The position numbers and the translations under genes are program-made. A stretch of 64,000 nucleotides of DNA from Ilumatobacteraceae bacterium (lineage in GTDB: Bacteria; Actinomycetota; Acidimicrobiia; Acidimicrobiales; Ilumatobacteraceae): NCBI GenBank assembly GCA_025463305.1, contig JAOBWK010000061.1, forward strand, positions 43,994-107,993. Direction: 5' to 3'. Every line of letters starts with the position of its first letter. The stretch's first letter is position 1. This document shows, one piece after another, positions 35,919 through 45,143 of the stretch. Under the pieces are notes generated by a model. The model was not told the origin of the DNA, did not search any database, and saw only the letters and a program-made list of their open reading frames with translations.

Positions 35919-36770
35919 ATGATCGGCACGGTCGGCGACCTCGTCGAAGACGTCGTCGTGCACCTCGCCGGTCCGGTCAACGAAGCCACCGACACCGAGG
36001 CCGACGTCGTGCGCCGTCGCGGCGGCAGTGCGGCGAACATGGCGGTCAGCGTCGTGCGCGCCGGGCACGCGGCGCGCTTCATCGGCCAGGTCGGCGACGA
36101 CGCGCAGGGCGCGTCACTGGTCGCCCAGCTGGAACACGAGGGTGTCGAGGTCGTCGTCCGGCGTGGCGGCCGCACCGGCACCATCGTCGTGCTGCTCGAT
36201 CACCTCGGCGAGCGCACGATGCTCACCGACCGCGGCGCGTGCACGCACCTCGATCATCCGCAGCGAGCGTGGCTCGACGGGCTGTCGACGCTGCACGTCC
36301 CGGTGTACTCGCTGATGGGCGATCCGCTGTCGCGCACCACGGCCACGCTGATCGGGTGGGCGCACGAGATGGGCATCACGGTGTCGATCGACGCATCGTC
36401 GTCGTCGGTCATCAACGACTTCGGCGCCGACGCGCTGATCGAGCTGCTCACCGAGCTGCAGCCGTCGGTGCTGCTCTGCAACGAGCTCGAGGCCGAGGCG
36501 CTCGGCGAGGGCATCATGCCGGAGATGATCGGCGCTCAGCTGACCATCGTGAAGCACGGCCCCGACCCGGCCGTGGTGCTGCAGCCCGGTCGCTCGCCGG
36601 TGGAGGTGCCGGCCCTCTCGATCGAGAACGTCACCGACACGACGGGCGCCGGCGATGCGTTCGCAGCCGGCTTCCTCGTCGCGCTCGCCGGCGGCTCGAC
36701 GCCCGTCGCGGCGACGATGCTCGGCCACCACAGCGCGGCACGGTTGATCAACGCTGCGCTGGGGATGTGA
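35919..36770 (+). CDS. PfkB family carbohydrate/nucleoside kinase
   Basis: 283-residue ribokinase-fold kinase. The two family signatures are present: GGSAANMAVSVVRAG near the N-terminus and NVTDTTGAGDAFAAGFLVAL near the C-terminus, the latter with the catalytic Asp. The sugar substrate cannot be told. ATG (MIGTVGDLVE) start. Its end overlaps the end of the large fusion gene on the other strand by 23 bases. Confidence 0.88.
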   Translation: MIGTVGDLVEDVVVHLAGPVNEATDTEADVVRRRGGSAANMAVSVVRAGHAARFIGQVGDDAQGASLVAQLEHEGVEVVVRRGGRTGTIVVLLDHLGERTMLTDRGACTHLDHPQRAWLDGLSTLHVPVYSLMGDPLSRTTATLIGWAHEMGITVSIDASSSSVINDFGADALIELLTELQPSVLLCNELEAEALGEGIMPEMIGAQLTIVKHGPDPAVVLQPGRSPVEVPALSIENVTDTTGAGDAFAAGFLVALAGGSTPVAATMLGHHSAARLINAALGM

Positions 36771-39700
36771 CGGGCAGCTCGCCCAGCACCTGATCGAGCG
36801 CGCTCAGGAACTCGTCGCAGTTCGCAGCGGAGAACACGATCGGCGGCTTGATCTTGAGCACGTTGTGGTGGGGACCCTCCGTGCTGAGCAGGATCCGCCG
36901 GGCCTTCATCGCCTCGATCACGTGGCCCAGCTCGGCGGCCGCCGGCTCCAGCGTGGTCCGATCACGCACCAGCTCCACACCGATGAACAGCCCGTGGCCG
37001 CGCACGTCACCGATGATCGAGTGCCGCTCGGCCAGCGCGCGCAGCCCGGCCATCATGTGTGTGCCGACGACGTCGGCGTTGTGCATCAGCCGCTCGTCGC
37101 GGATCACGTCGAGCACGGCGAGCGCGATCGTGGCCGACACCGGGTTGCCGCCGAACGTGCTGAAGTACTCCATCCCGTTGGCGAACGCATCGGCGATCGG
37201 GGCGCGCACGGCGACGGCGCCGATGGGATGGCCGTTGCCGATCGGCTTGCCCATCGTGACGATGTCGGGCACCACGCCCTGGGTCTCGAACGCCCACATG
37301 TGCGTGCCGACCCGGCCGAAGCCGAGCTGCACCTCGTCGGCCACGCACACGCCGCCTGCTGCGCGCACGTGCTCGTACGCGGCGGCGAGGTAGCCGTCGG
37401 GCAGGGTCAGCATCCCGCCGGTGCCGAGGATGCCCTCGCTGAAGAACGCCGCCGGCGCACGCCCGACGGAGGACATCGCCTCGATCTGCTCGGCGACGCT
37501 CACCGCGTAGGCCGGGCCGATCTCGGGCTCGTTGCCGCGCAGGCGGCCGCGGTACGTGTCGGGCATCTCGGCCACCCACACGTGGTCGCGGCGACCCGTG
37601 CCACCGGGGCCGGCGAACTTGTACGGGCTGATGTCGACGATCGACGTGAGGTTGCCGTGGTACACGTGGTCGACCGTGAGCACGTCGTGGTTGCCGGTGT
37701 ATGTCCGGGCCATCCGCAACGCGAGGTCGTTGGCCTCGGAGCCGGAGTTGACCATGAACAGCACCCAGCCCTCGCCCGTGGTCGAGGCCGGCGGCAGCGT
37801 GTCGGTGAGCCGGCGGGTGTACTCGACGATCGTGTCGTGCAGGTAGCGGGTGTTGGTGTTCAGCACGGCCATCTGCCGCTGCCCGGCCGCCACGACGCGC
37901 GGATGGCAATGGCCGACGTGGCACACGTTGTTGACCATGTCGAGGTACCGCCGACCGTGTTCGTCGATGAGGTGCACGCCCGCGCCGCGCACGATCTTCA
38001 GCGGTTCGGCGTAGGCCAGGCTGAGTGAGCGGCCGAGCACGTGCTGCCGCTCGCGCTGCAACCACGCCGCGTCGCGGGCGACGGTGACGCTGCAGTCGAC
38101 CGCGAGTCCGAGCACGAGGTTCGGGTTCGGGAACACGGCGCGCCACGTGTCCCACTGGCTGCGCGCGACGACGCCGATGATCTGCTCGGCCGACCATCCG
38201 CAGAGGTCGGTCATCAGCTGGAAGTGGAGGTGCGGCGGCCAGCCCCCGTTCTCGTCGGGCCGGCCCAGTCTCGCGACGGTCTCGCCGGCAGCGATCCGCT
38301 GGCCGGGCCGCAGCGCCTGCATGCTCGCCGACGAGAGGTGCCCGTACAGGGTCCAGAACGGTGTGCCGTCGCCGCCATCGACCGGATCGGTGCGGTGCTC
38401 CAGCACGAGGATGCCACCGAAGCCGAGCGGCACGGCTTCGTAGCCGACCTCGTGCACCACCGCGTCGAACGGCGCGACGACCTCCTCGCCGGCCGGGGCG
38501 AACAGGTCGATGCCGATGTGGATCGTGCGTCGCTCGTCGGGATCGGCGGTCTCGAACGCCTCGGTGCGGTACACCGAACGGTCCTCGCCGTAGCGGCCGA
38601 CGGGCACGGTGGTGGCGAGGTCGTCGTCGGTGAACATCGCATCGAGCCGCCGGCCCTCGTCGGTGTCGCCGGAGAAGTCGATCACCGTCAGCGCTGCCGG
38701 CGAGAGGTCGCGCGGCAGCACCGGGACGAAGCGGTGACCGCTGCCGCGCAGCCAATGCTCGATGTGCGCACGCTGTGGCACGGGCTCGAACCGGCACGCG
38801 GCGCGCAGGCGCATCGTCGCGACGCGGGGGTTCTCGGCGTCGAGCCGCTGCAGCATCGTCCACACGTCGGCCTGGCTGATCAGCAGGTAGTCGTTGCCCG
38901 GATCAGCGGCGATCTGCCGATCGGCGACGGTGATGCTCACCGCGTAGCGGGTGCGGATCAGGTCGAAGAGCGTGTCCACCTCGGTCTCGGTCAATGGGTT
39001 GGCGTCGTGGTAGGCGGCAACCAGCGGGACGGCGGCGGCGATGGGATCGGTGGCAGCGATGATCGTGTAGGCGCACGCGATCGCGACCTCGTTGATCCGC
39101 CACGTGTCGACGGTGTCGCCGAAATCGATCAGCCCGGTCACCTCGCCGCTGGGCGCGACGAGGATGTTGCGGTCGTTGGCATCGTTGTGGATCACCTGGC
39201 GCGGCGCGTCGGCCAGTCGGGGCGCGACGTCTTCGCGGAAGCGAGTGAGCGTCGACTCGACGGCGGCGCGCTTGGCCTGATCGGTGATCAGTGCCGTGTC
39301 GGCGAGGTGCTCGGCGGCGAGCGCGAGGTCCCAGCGATGGTGGCGCTTGGCGGCCGGATGGTGGAAGTCGGCGAGGCGCCGATCGAGCTCGCCGAGCAGC
39401 CGTCCGAGCGACGCGCTCGCTGTGGCGCGCCGTTGCCGATCGCCGCCGATCGCGTCGGCCCACACCGCGCCGTCCAGCCAGGTCGTGAGCCGTACGACGC
39501 GCTCGTCGCCCGCTGCATCGGTCACGATCGGCAACACGTCACCTGCGGTCGACGGGACGATGCGCTGGAAACCTGGCGTGTCGGCGAGGTGCTCCAACAC
39601 GGAGGCCTGCAGGTCGAGCTCGTCGCGGTCCGCGGCGTGGTGGTGGATCCGCAGCACGGCCTCGCGACCGTCGACGAACGAGACGCGGACGTTGCGGTCG

Positions 39701-39813
39701 ACCTCGCCGGGGAGGGCGCGGAGCGCGTCGGCGACGCCGTAGTGCTCGGCCAGCAGCTGCCGGACGAGTGCATCGTCGAACGGGTCGTCCAGTGCGTCGT
39801 CGATGGCGTCCAC
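36748..39813 (-). CDS. Fusion: APH-type kinase + M23 peptidase-like domain + class III aminotransferase (phospho-lyase type)
   Basis: 1021 residues in three domains. Residues 1-340: APH/hydroxylysine-kinase-like domain with Brenner motif HNDANDRN (209-216) and IDFGDTVD (D230 in the metal loop). Residues 420-560: M23/LysM-like metallopeptidase fold with HIGID (H432, D436), YGHLS (H492) and PHLHF (528-530), so zinc ligands are present. Residues 570-1021: class III aminotransferase with VNSGSEANDLALRMA, CVADEVQLGFGRVG and PLP Lys in MGKPIGNG. Similar APH-aminotransferase fusions are related to hydroxylysine or phosphoethanolamine phospho-lyase pathways. GTG start, as no ATG is in frame. Confidence 0.85.
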   Translation of the reverse strand: MDAIDDALDDPFDDALVRQLLAEHYGVADALRALPGEVDRNVRVSFVDGREAVLRIHHHAADRDELDLQASVLEHLADTPGFQRIVPSTAGDVLPIVTDAAGDERVVRLTTWLDGAVWADAIGGDRQRRATASASLGRLLGELDRRLADFHHPAAKRHHRWDLALAAEHLADTALITDQAKRAAVESTLTRFREDVAPRLADAPRQVIHNDANDRNILVAPSGEVTGLIDFGDTVDTWRINEVAIACAYTIIAATDPIAAAVPLVAAYHDANPLTETEVDTLFDLIRTRYAVSITVADRQIAADPGNDYLLISQADVWTMLQRLDAENPRVATMRLRAACRFEPVPQRAHIEHWLRGSGHRFVPVLPRDLSPAALTVIDFSGDTDEGRRLDAMFTDDDLATTVPVGRYGEDRSVYRTEAFETADPDERRTIHIGIDLFAPAGEEVVAPFDAVVHEVGYEAVPLGFGGILVLEHRTDPVDGGDGTPFWTLYGHLSSASMQALRPGQRIAAGETVARLGRPDENGGWPPHLHFQLMTDLCGWSAEQIIGVVARSQWDTWRAVFPNPNLVLGLAVDCSVTVARDAAWLQRERQHVLGRSLSLAYAEPLKIVRGAGVHLIDEHGRRYLDMVNNVCHVGHCHPRVVAAGQRQMAVLNTNTRYLHDTIVEYTRRLTDTLPPASTTGEGWVLFMVNSGSEANDLALRMARTYTGNHDVLTVDHVYHGNLTSIVDISPYKFAGPGGTGRRDHVWVAEMPDTYRGRLRGNEPEIGPAYAVSVAEQIEAMSSVGRAPAAFFSEGILGTGGMLTLPDGYLAAAYEHVRAAGGVCVADEVQLGFGRVGTHMWAFETQGVVPDIVTMGKPIGNGHPIGAVAVRAPIADAFANGMEYFSTFGGNPVSATIALAVLDVIRDERLMHNADVVGTHMMAGLRALAERHSIIGDVRGHGLFIGVELVRDRTTLEPAAAELGHVIEAMKARRILLSTEGPHHNVLKIKPPIVFSAANCDEFLSALDQVLGELPVTSPAQR

Positions 39814-39906
39814 AGGGTCGTCATCTTGGCATGTCGAAGCGGCGTGACCGGCTCCGACATCTACCCTGAAGGCGCCGATCGGGTGCTGCGACAGAGGAGA
39901 ACCAAC

Positions 39907-40269
39907 GTGAAGTACATGCTCATCATCTACGGCAACGACGAGCTGTGGGAGTCGTTCGATCCCGCCGAGCTGCCGAAGGTCATCGCCGAGACCGACGCCC
40001 AGAACCGAGCGCTTCGTGCCAGCGGTGAGTTCATCGGCGCCTATGGCGTGGGCGACCAGGTGCTCGCCAAGACCGTGCACGTCGACAACGGTGTGCCGGC
40101 CGTGACCGACGGGCCGTACATCGAGGCCAAGGAGTACATCGGCAGCTTCACCATCGTCGATGTCGACGGTCTCGACCGTGCGCTCGAGCTCGCCGCCCAG
40201 AACCCGTTCGCCCGCTACGGCCAGGTCGAGGTGCGACCGATCATGCACGAGGCCGTCGAGCCGGAGTGA
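39907..40269 (+). CDS. YCII-related (DGPF) domain protein
   Basis: 120 residues starting MKYMLIIYGNDELW, with the conserved DGPYIEAKEYIGSFTIVDVD of the DGPF branch. GTG start behind GAGGAGA. Such proteins are commonly encoded just upstream of ECF sigma factors of the SigI/ECF42 type, as here. The function is unknown; a sensory or enzymatic role tied to the sigma factor is likely. Its stop overlaps the sigma gene start (GTGA). Confidence 0.85.
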   Translation: MKYMLIIYGNDELWESFDPAELPKVIAETDAQNRALRASGEFIGAYGVGDQVLAKTVHVDNGVPAVTDGPYIEAKEYIGSFTIVDVDGLDRALELAAQNPFARYGQVEVRPIMHEAVEPE

Positions 40270-41525
40270 GCCGGTCGGACGCCGCCGGGGACTCGCTGCG
40301 CGAGCTCGCGCCGCAGGTCCTCGGCGCGCTCGTCCGCCGCTTCGGCCACTTCGACGCGTGCGAGGACGCGGTGCAGGAAGCCCTGCTCGCCGCGTCGCAG
40401 CAGTGGCCGATCGAGGGCGTGCCGGACAGCCCGCGCGCCTGGCTGATCACGGTCGCGTCGCGACGGCTGACGGATCAGCTGCGCAGCGAGTCCGCTCGGC
40501 GGCGGCGCGAGGAGACGACGGTGGCGCTCGTGCCCCGCGACGCCGCGGCCGCGCCGGCGGCCGATGCGGCCCACGCGGTAGGTGCGGGCGGTGTCGCCCA
40601 GCACGACGACACGCTGGCCCTGTTGTTCCTGTGCTGTCATCCGGCGCTGTCGCCGCCGTCGCAGCTGGCGCTCACGTTGCGCGCTGTCGGCGGGCTCACC
40701 ACCGCCGAGATCGCCCACGCGTTCTTCGTGCCGGAGTCGACGATGGGCCAGCGGATCAGCCGCGCGAAGCAGACGATCCGCTCCGCCGGCACTCCGTTCC
40801 GGATGCCGCCCGCCGACGAGCGCGCCGAGCGGCTCCGAGTCGTGTTGCACGTGCTGTACCTGACGTTCAACGAGGGCTATGCGGCCACCGCGGGCGACGA
40901 GCTGCACCGCGCCGATCTGACCGCCGAGGCGATCCGCCTGACGCGCATGGTCCACGCCCTCGACCCCGACGACGGCGAAGTCGGTGGCCTGCTCGCGCTG
41001 ATGCTGCTCACCGATGCGAGGCGGGCGACGCGCAGCGATGCCGATGGCAACATCGTGCCGCTCACCGAGCAGGACCGCAGCAGATGGGACATCGCCCAGA
41101 TCGCCGAGGGCGTCGCGCTGGTGAGCCACTCGCTCGCCGCGCCACGTCTCGGCCCGTATCAGGTGCAGGCCGCGATCGCCGCGGTGCACGATGAAGCGCC
41201 CACCGCGGCCGATACCGACTGGGTGCAGATCCTGGCCCTCTACGACGTGCTCCAGCAGATCTCGCCGAACCCGATGGCGGCGCTCAACCGTGCCGTCGCC
41301 GTGGCCGAGGTGCGCGGCCCGGCGGCCGGTCTCGCACTGCTCGACGAGCTGAGCACTGACGAACGGATCGCCTCGAACCATCGCCTCGACGCGGTGCGCG
41401 CCCACCTGCTCGAGGACCTCGGCGAGATCGACGCCGCGGCAGACGCCTACCGCCGTGCGGCGCGGCGTACGACGAGCGCGCCCGAGCAGCGCTACCTCGA
41501 TGCCCGGGCGGCTCGCCTGCGCTGA
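40266..41525 (+). CDS. ECF42-type RNA polymerase sigma factor with long C-terminal extension
   Basis: 419 residues. Sigma domains 2 and 4 occupy the first 180 residues (FGHFDACEDAVQEALLAAS, PRAWLITVASRRLTDQLR, GGLTTAEIAHAFFVPESTMG), followed by a large extension (LYLTFNEGYAATAGDEL, GGLLALMLLTDARRATR) with TPR-like helices, characteristic of the ECF42 group. These sigma factors are usually not controlled by an anti-sigma factor and are found with YCII/DGPF genes. GTG start overlaps the previous gene's stop. Confidence 0.88.
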   Translation: MSRSDAAGDSLRELAPQVLGALVRRFGHFDACEDAVQEALLAASQQWPIEGVPDSPRAWLITVASRRLTDQLRSESARRRREETTVALVPRDAAAAPAADAAHAVGAGGVAQHDDTLALLFLCCHPALSPPSQLALTLRAVGGLTTAEIAHAFFVPESTMGQRISRAKQTIRSAGTPFRMPPADERAERLRVVLHVLYLTFNEGYAATAGDELHRADLTAEAIRLTRMVHALDPDDGEVGGLLALMLLTDARRATRSDADGNIVPLTEQDRSRWDIAQIAEGVALVSHSLAAPRLGPYQVQAAIAAVHDEAPTAADTDWVQILALYDVLQQISPNPMAALNRAVAVAEVRGPAAGLALLDELSTDERIASNHRLDAVRAHLLEDLGEIDAAADAYRRAARRTTSAPEQRYLDARAARLR

Positions 41526-41897
41526 TCAGGCGCGAGCAGGGATCGCCTGCACGGCCCAGCCGTTGCCGTCGGGATCGCTGAAGAACACGAAGTCGCCCCA
41601 CGGGAAGCTCTGGACCTCGCTCACGGCGACACCCCGTGCACGCAACTCGGCCCGCGCGCCGTGGATGTCGCTGACCACGAGTTGCAGGCCGCGTGACGAC
41701 CCGGGCACGGCGTCCGTGGTGCCGACGCCGATGGCGATCGAGCACGCCGAGCCGGGTGGGGTCAGCTGCACGAAGCGCAACTCGTCACTGATCCGGTGAT
41801 CGTGATCGGCGATGAACCCGACCTGGTCGACGTAGAACGCCTTGGCGCGGTCGACGTCGGTGACGGGAACGGCGATGAGCTCGAGTGTGAAGTCCAT
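41526..41897 (-). CDS. VOC/glyoxalase-fold protein
   Basis: 123 residues: MDFTLELIAVPVTDVDRAKAF start, then CSIAIGVGT, RGLQLVVSDIHGARAEL and the C-terminal FVFFSDPDGNGWAVQ, which carries the metal-binding Asp/Asn pattern of the VOC superfamily. Substrate unknown. Minus strand, convergent with the ECF42 sigma gene and divergent from the LPVTG protein gene. Confidence 0.78.
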   Translation of the reverse strand: MDFTLELIAVPVTDVDRAKAFYVDQVGFIADHDHRISDELRFVQLTPPGSACSIAIGVGTTDAVPGSSRGLQLVVSDIHGARAELRARGVAVSEVQSFPWGDFVFFSDPDGNGWAVQAIPARA

Positions 41898-41950
41898 GGG
41901 TGATCGTTCTCCTGAACGGGTCGGTTTCGATGAGGCCATCGTGCGCTCCG

Positions 41951-41975
41951 GAACCGGACACCTTGTGTCCGGTTC
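41951..41975. promoter_or_regulatory. Perfect 11-bp palindrome between divergent genes
   Basis: GAACCGGACAC and GTGTCCGGTTC are perfect inverted repeats with only CTT between them. It is 54 bases upstream of the VOC start and about 120 bases upstream of the LPVTG protein start. It has no U-tract on either side, so an operator for an unknown repressor is more likely than a terminator. Confidence 0.5.
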
Positions 41976-42098
41976 ACGGCATCCGATTGCATCGCCTCCC
42001 TCTGTGAGTACCCGAGCCTGCGCTGAGTACATGGGCGCGGCGACGATGAGCACGGCGTGCTCATCCGCTGCCGGCCGCACGCGCGGATGATCATCGGC

Positions 42099-43094
42099 AT
42101 GCACACACATCACACCAACCCGCGCCGGCCGATCCGGCGCTCGAGCCCGAAGACCCGCGCCCTCGTCGCCGGCGCGGTGCTCACCACCATCACCGGCCTG
42201 GCCGCGTTCTCGACGTCGGCATCGGCCGACGAGTTCTACCCGGTGCCGAGCGCCGCGCTCGGTGTCACCTGCAAGGGCAGCATCGGCGACGACGCGATCA
42301 TCATGACGAACTCCGGCACGGACACCGCCCACTTCACGATCCAGTGGAACATCGGCAATCAGTCCGGCACGGACATGATCGACGTGGTCGCCGGCGACAC
42401 GCAGACCAAGGACTACTACCCGCCCGAGGGATCGCAATCGTCGTACGGCATCTCGGCTCCGGGGCAGCCTCCGTTCACGGCCAGCGCGTCGACCTACACC
42501 GACTGCGTGCCGAGCCCGATCGGCGTCATCACGCTCGTCTGCCCGCCCGACGGCAGCACGCCGTACCTGCAGTACACGTACAAGAACATCAGCTCGAAGA
42601 GCGCGACGTTCACGTTCGGCTTCCCCGACGGGTCCACCACCACGGCGACGCTCGATGCCAACGACGGTGAGAAGACCGACGCCGTCCCGGTCGTCGAGGA
42701 CGCCCAGGCCAACGGATCGATCGCTGCCGACGGCAAGACCCTGAGCAGCTTCTCGCAGGTCGTGAACTGCATCCCCGACATCCCGGTGACGACGATCCCC
42801 GCCACCACCATCCCGGACACGACGATCCCCGACACGACGGTGCCGGCTCCCGACACGACGGTCCCCGCCGTCGTCGTCACGGTGCCGGTGGAGACCAGCG
42901 TGCCGCCGGTCGTGGAGCAGCTCCCGCCCACCGTGCCGCCGACCGTGCACACCGCGCCGCTGCCCACCACCTTGCCGGTGACCGGCAAGTCGTCGGCGAT
43001 CGTCATCGTGCTCGCCAGCGGGATGCTGCTGCTCGGCACCGTGCTGCTCACCCTCGTCGCCCGCCGCAAGCCACGCCGCGGCTCGCCCGCCTGA
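42099..43094 (+). CDS. LPVTG cell-wall-anchored protein with signal peptide and Thr/Pro stalk
   Basis: About 331 residues. The N-terminus (RALVAGAVLTTITGLAAFST followed by ASADEF) is a signal peptide. A Thr/Pro/Val-rich stalk with IPDTTIPDTTVPAPDTTVP repeats follows, then LPVTG, a hydrophobic stretch (AIVIVLASGMLLLGTVLLTL) and a basic tail RRKPRRG, which is a sortase-A-type sorting signal. No sortase gene is in the window. Start uncertain among ATG codons at 42057, 42087 and 42099. The middle Cys-bearing domain is unrecognised. Confidence 0.75.
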   Translation: MHTHHTNPRRPIRRSSPKTRALVAGAVLTTITGLAAFSTSASADEFYPVPSAALGVTCKGSIGDDAIIMTNSGTDTAHFTIQWNIGNQSGTDMIDVVAGDTQTKDYYPPEGSQSSYGISAPGQPPFTASASTYTDCVPSPIGVITLVCPPDGSTPYLQYTYKNISSKSATFTFGFPDGSTTTATLDANDGEKTDAVPVVEDAQANGSIAADGKTLSSFSQVVNCIPDIPVTTIPATTIPDTTIPDTTVPAPDTTVPAVVVTVPVETSVPPVVEQLPPTVPPTVHTAPLPTTLPVTGKSSAIVIVLASGMLLLGTVLLTLVARRKPRRGSPA

Positions 43095-43232
43095 TCCCGA
43101 CGCCGCGGCTACGGTGGATCGATCGCCGATCCACCGCAGCCGCATCCGGACTTCCCCCACGTCTTCGCTCCGCTGCAGCTGCGTGGCCGCTCGCTGCGCA
43201 GCCGGATCAACTTCGGTTCGCACACCGCGAAC

Positions 43233-45143
43233 ATGGCCGAGGACGGGCTCGTGTCGGAGCGGCACATCGGCTACTACCGTGAGCGGGCGATCGGTGGGGC
43301 GGGGATGATCGTCGTCGAGCCGGTGCCCGTGCACCGCACGGCCGTGCTCACCCGGGGCAACTTCCGACCCGATGACGACGCCGTCATCCCCGGGTTCCGA
43401 CGGCTCACCGAAGCGTGTCGCGAGGCCGCTGCGTCGAGCGGCCAGGGCGACGTGGTGATGCTGCACCAGCTCTACCACGTCGGTCAGCACGGTGATGCGG
43501 ACAACTCGTTCGCACCCAACTGGTCGCCGTCGGGCTTGCCCTCGTACCACGACGCCGACGGCAGCCACACGATGACCGAGGCCGAGATCACCGACACGAT
43601 CGCTGCCTACGTCCGTGCCGCGCTCCGTGCCCAGCAATCCGGGTTCGAGGGCGTCGAGCTGTTCGCCGCCTACCACGCGCTGATCGATCAGTTCTGGACG
43701 CCGTGGTCGAACCGGCGCACCGATCGCTGGGGTGGGTCGTTCGAGAACCGGATGCGGTTCTCGTCCACGCTGCTCCGGTCGATCCGCGAAGCATGCGGCG
43801 ACGACTTCGTGATCGGCATGGCCGTGAGCATCGACGAGGGATCTGCGGCGACGCTGCAGATCGAATCGATGCAGGAGGTGATCGCCTGGCACGACGAGCG
43901 CGCCCTCGTCGACTACGTCTCCTGCGGCACCGGCAGCTACTTCGACTTCTACCCGATCATCCCGCCGTCGCTGTACCCGGCCCGGCTCGGCGAGCCGTTC
44001 AGCGCTGCGCTGAGGGCGGTGACGAAGCACGCGCTCGTGCAGGCCGAGAGCCACATGCGCACGCCGGCCAACGCCGAGGACGCGATCGCCGCCGGCCACG
44101 CCGACATGGTGTCCATCGTGCGCGGCCAGATCGCCGATCCGCACCTGGTGGCCAAGGCCCGCCGCGGTGCCGCCGGCGACGTGCGGCCATGCATCTCGTG
44201 CAACCAGATGTGCTGGGGACGCCGCTCGCGTGACTACTGGATCGCGTGCGTGATCAACCCGTCGTCTGGTCGCGAGTTCGAGTGGGGTGGTGACCGTTTC
44301 ACCCCGGCCGCGGTCGCCCGCGACGTCACGGTGGTCGGTGCCGGCCCCGCCGGGCTCGAAGCGGCACGCGTCGCTGCGGCCTGTGGCCATCGGGTGACGC
44401 TGTTCGAGGCCGGCGAACAGATCGGCGGCCAGTACCGCCTCGCCGGGCAGCAGCCGACGCGCGGTCAGATCCTCGACCACGTCGCCTGGTACGAACGCCA
44501 GCTCGCCCAGCTCGGCGTCGACGTGCGCCTGGGCACGCGCTTCACGGCCGATGCGCTCGCGGGCGTCGCCGACGTCCTCGTCGTCGCGACCGGTGCGGTG
44601 CCGGCGCGTGCCGGCTTCCAGCGCGCTCTGCCGCTCGTCGATCGTCTGCCCGGCATCGATGCGCCGAACGTGGCCGCGGTCCACGACGTGCTCGACGGCT
44701 CGGTCGTGCCGACCGGGCGGGTGCTGCTGATCGACGACCTCGGCGACTGGCGCGGCATCGGCACCGCGATGTTCCTGCAAGAGCGCGGCTGCGCCGTCAC
44801 CGTCGTCACCACGGCCGCCGTCGTGGCCGGCGGACTCTTCCACAGCGCGGCCGACGGCCCGGCGCGCAGCCGGTTCGCGACGGCCGGTGGTGTGATGCGA
44901 CCGTTCACCTCGGTCACCGAGTGGACGGGCGACGGCGCCACGCTGCGCGCCACGCTCACCGGCGAGATGGTCCACGAGCCGTTCGACTGGCTGGTCGTCG
45001 CCGAGACCGCGGTGTCGGTGGTCGACATCGCCGACGCCGCGTCCGCGGCCGGCATCGCGTTCCACCACATCGGCGACTCGTTGGCCCCGCGCCGCGCCGG
45101 CCTCGCCATCTACGAAGGCCGCGCGCTCGCCCTCACCCTGTAG
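43233..45143 (+). CDS. NADH:flavin oxidoreductase, old yellow enzyme / 2,4-dienoyl-CoA reductase type
   Basis: At least 636 residues. The N-terminal OYE barrel has MLHQLYHVGQHGD, AYHALIDQFWTPWSNRRTD and GGSFENRMRF; the iron-sulfur site is CISCNQMCWGRRSRDYWIAC; the C-terminal FAD/NAD part has VVGAGPAGLEAARVAA and VLVVATGAVP. The family also includes mycofactocin-linked enzymes. The conserved start of the barrel (VFAPLQLRGRSLRSRINFGS) lies upstream of the first ATG, in frame from 43161, but no ATG, GTG or TTG occurs in that frame after the preceding stop. Real start therefore unclear. Confidence 0.85.
   Translation: MAEDGLVSERHIGYYRERAIGGAGMIVVEPVPVHRTAVLTRGNFRPDDDAVIPGFRRLTEACREAAASSGQGDVVMLHQLYHVGQHGDADNSFAPNWSPSGLPSYHDADGSHTMTEAEITDTIAAYVRAALRAQQSGFEGVELFAAYHALIDQFWTPWSNRRTDRWGGSFENRMRFSSTLLRSIREACGDDFVIGMAVSIDEGSAATLQIESMQEVIAWHDERALVDYVSCGTGSYFDFYPIIPPSLYPARLGEPFSAALRAVTKHALVQAESHMRTPANAEDAIAAGHADMVSIVRGQIADPHLVAKARRGAAGDVRPCISCNQMCWGRRSRDYWIACVINPSSGREFEWGGDRFTPAAVARDVTVVGAGPAGLEAARVAAACGHRVTLFEAGEQIGGQYRLAGQQPTRGQILDHVAWYERQLAQLGVDVRLGTRFTADALAGVADVLVVATGAVPARAGFQRALPLVDRLPGIDAPNVAAVHDVLDGSVVPTGRVLLIDDLGDWRGIGTAMFLQERGCAVTVVTTAAVVAGGLFHSAADGPARSRFATAGGVMRPFTSVTEWTGDGATLRATLTGEMVHEPFDWLVVAETAVSVVDIADAASAAGIAFHHIGDSLAPRRAGLAIYEGRALALTL

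Noticed and set aside
35881..35922. Possible 13-residue leader peptide overlapping the PfkB gene start (ATGA)
   Set aside because: No ribosome binding site and no known regulatory signature; a chance short frame is as likely.
38041..39906. Plus-strand frame running into the YCII gene
   Set aside because: It is antisense to the fusion gene, which has intact APH and M23 motifs; only the part from 39907 is a real protein.
41526..45068. 1180-codon minus-strand open frame across the LPVTG and OYE genes
   Set aside because: Only its last 123 codons (the VOC protein) look real; the rest is antisense to two well-supported genes.
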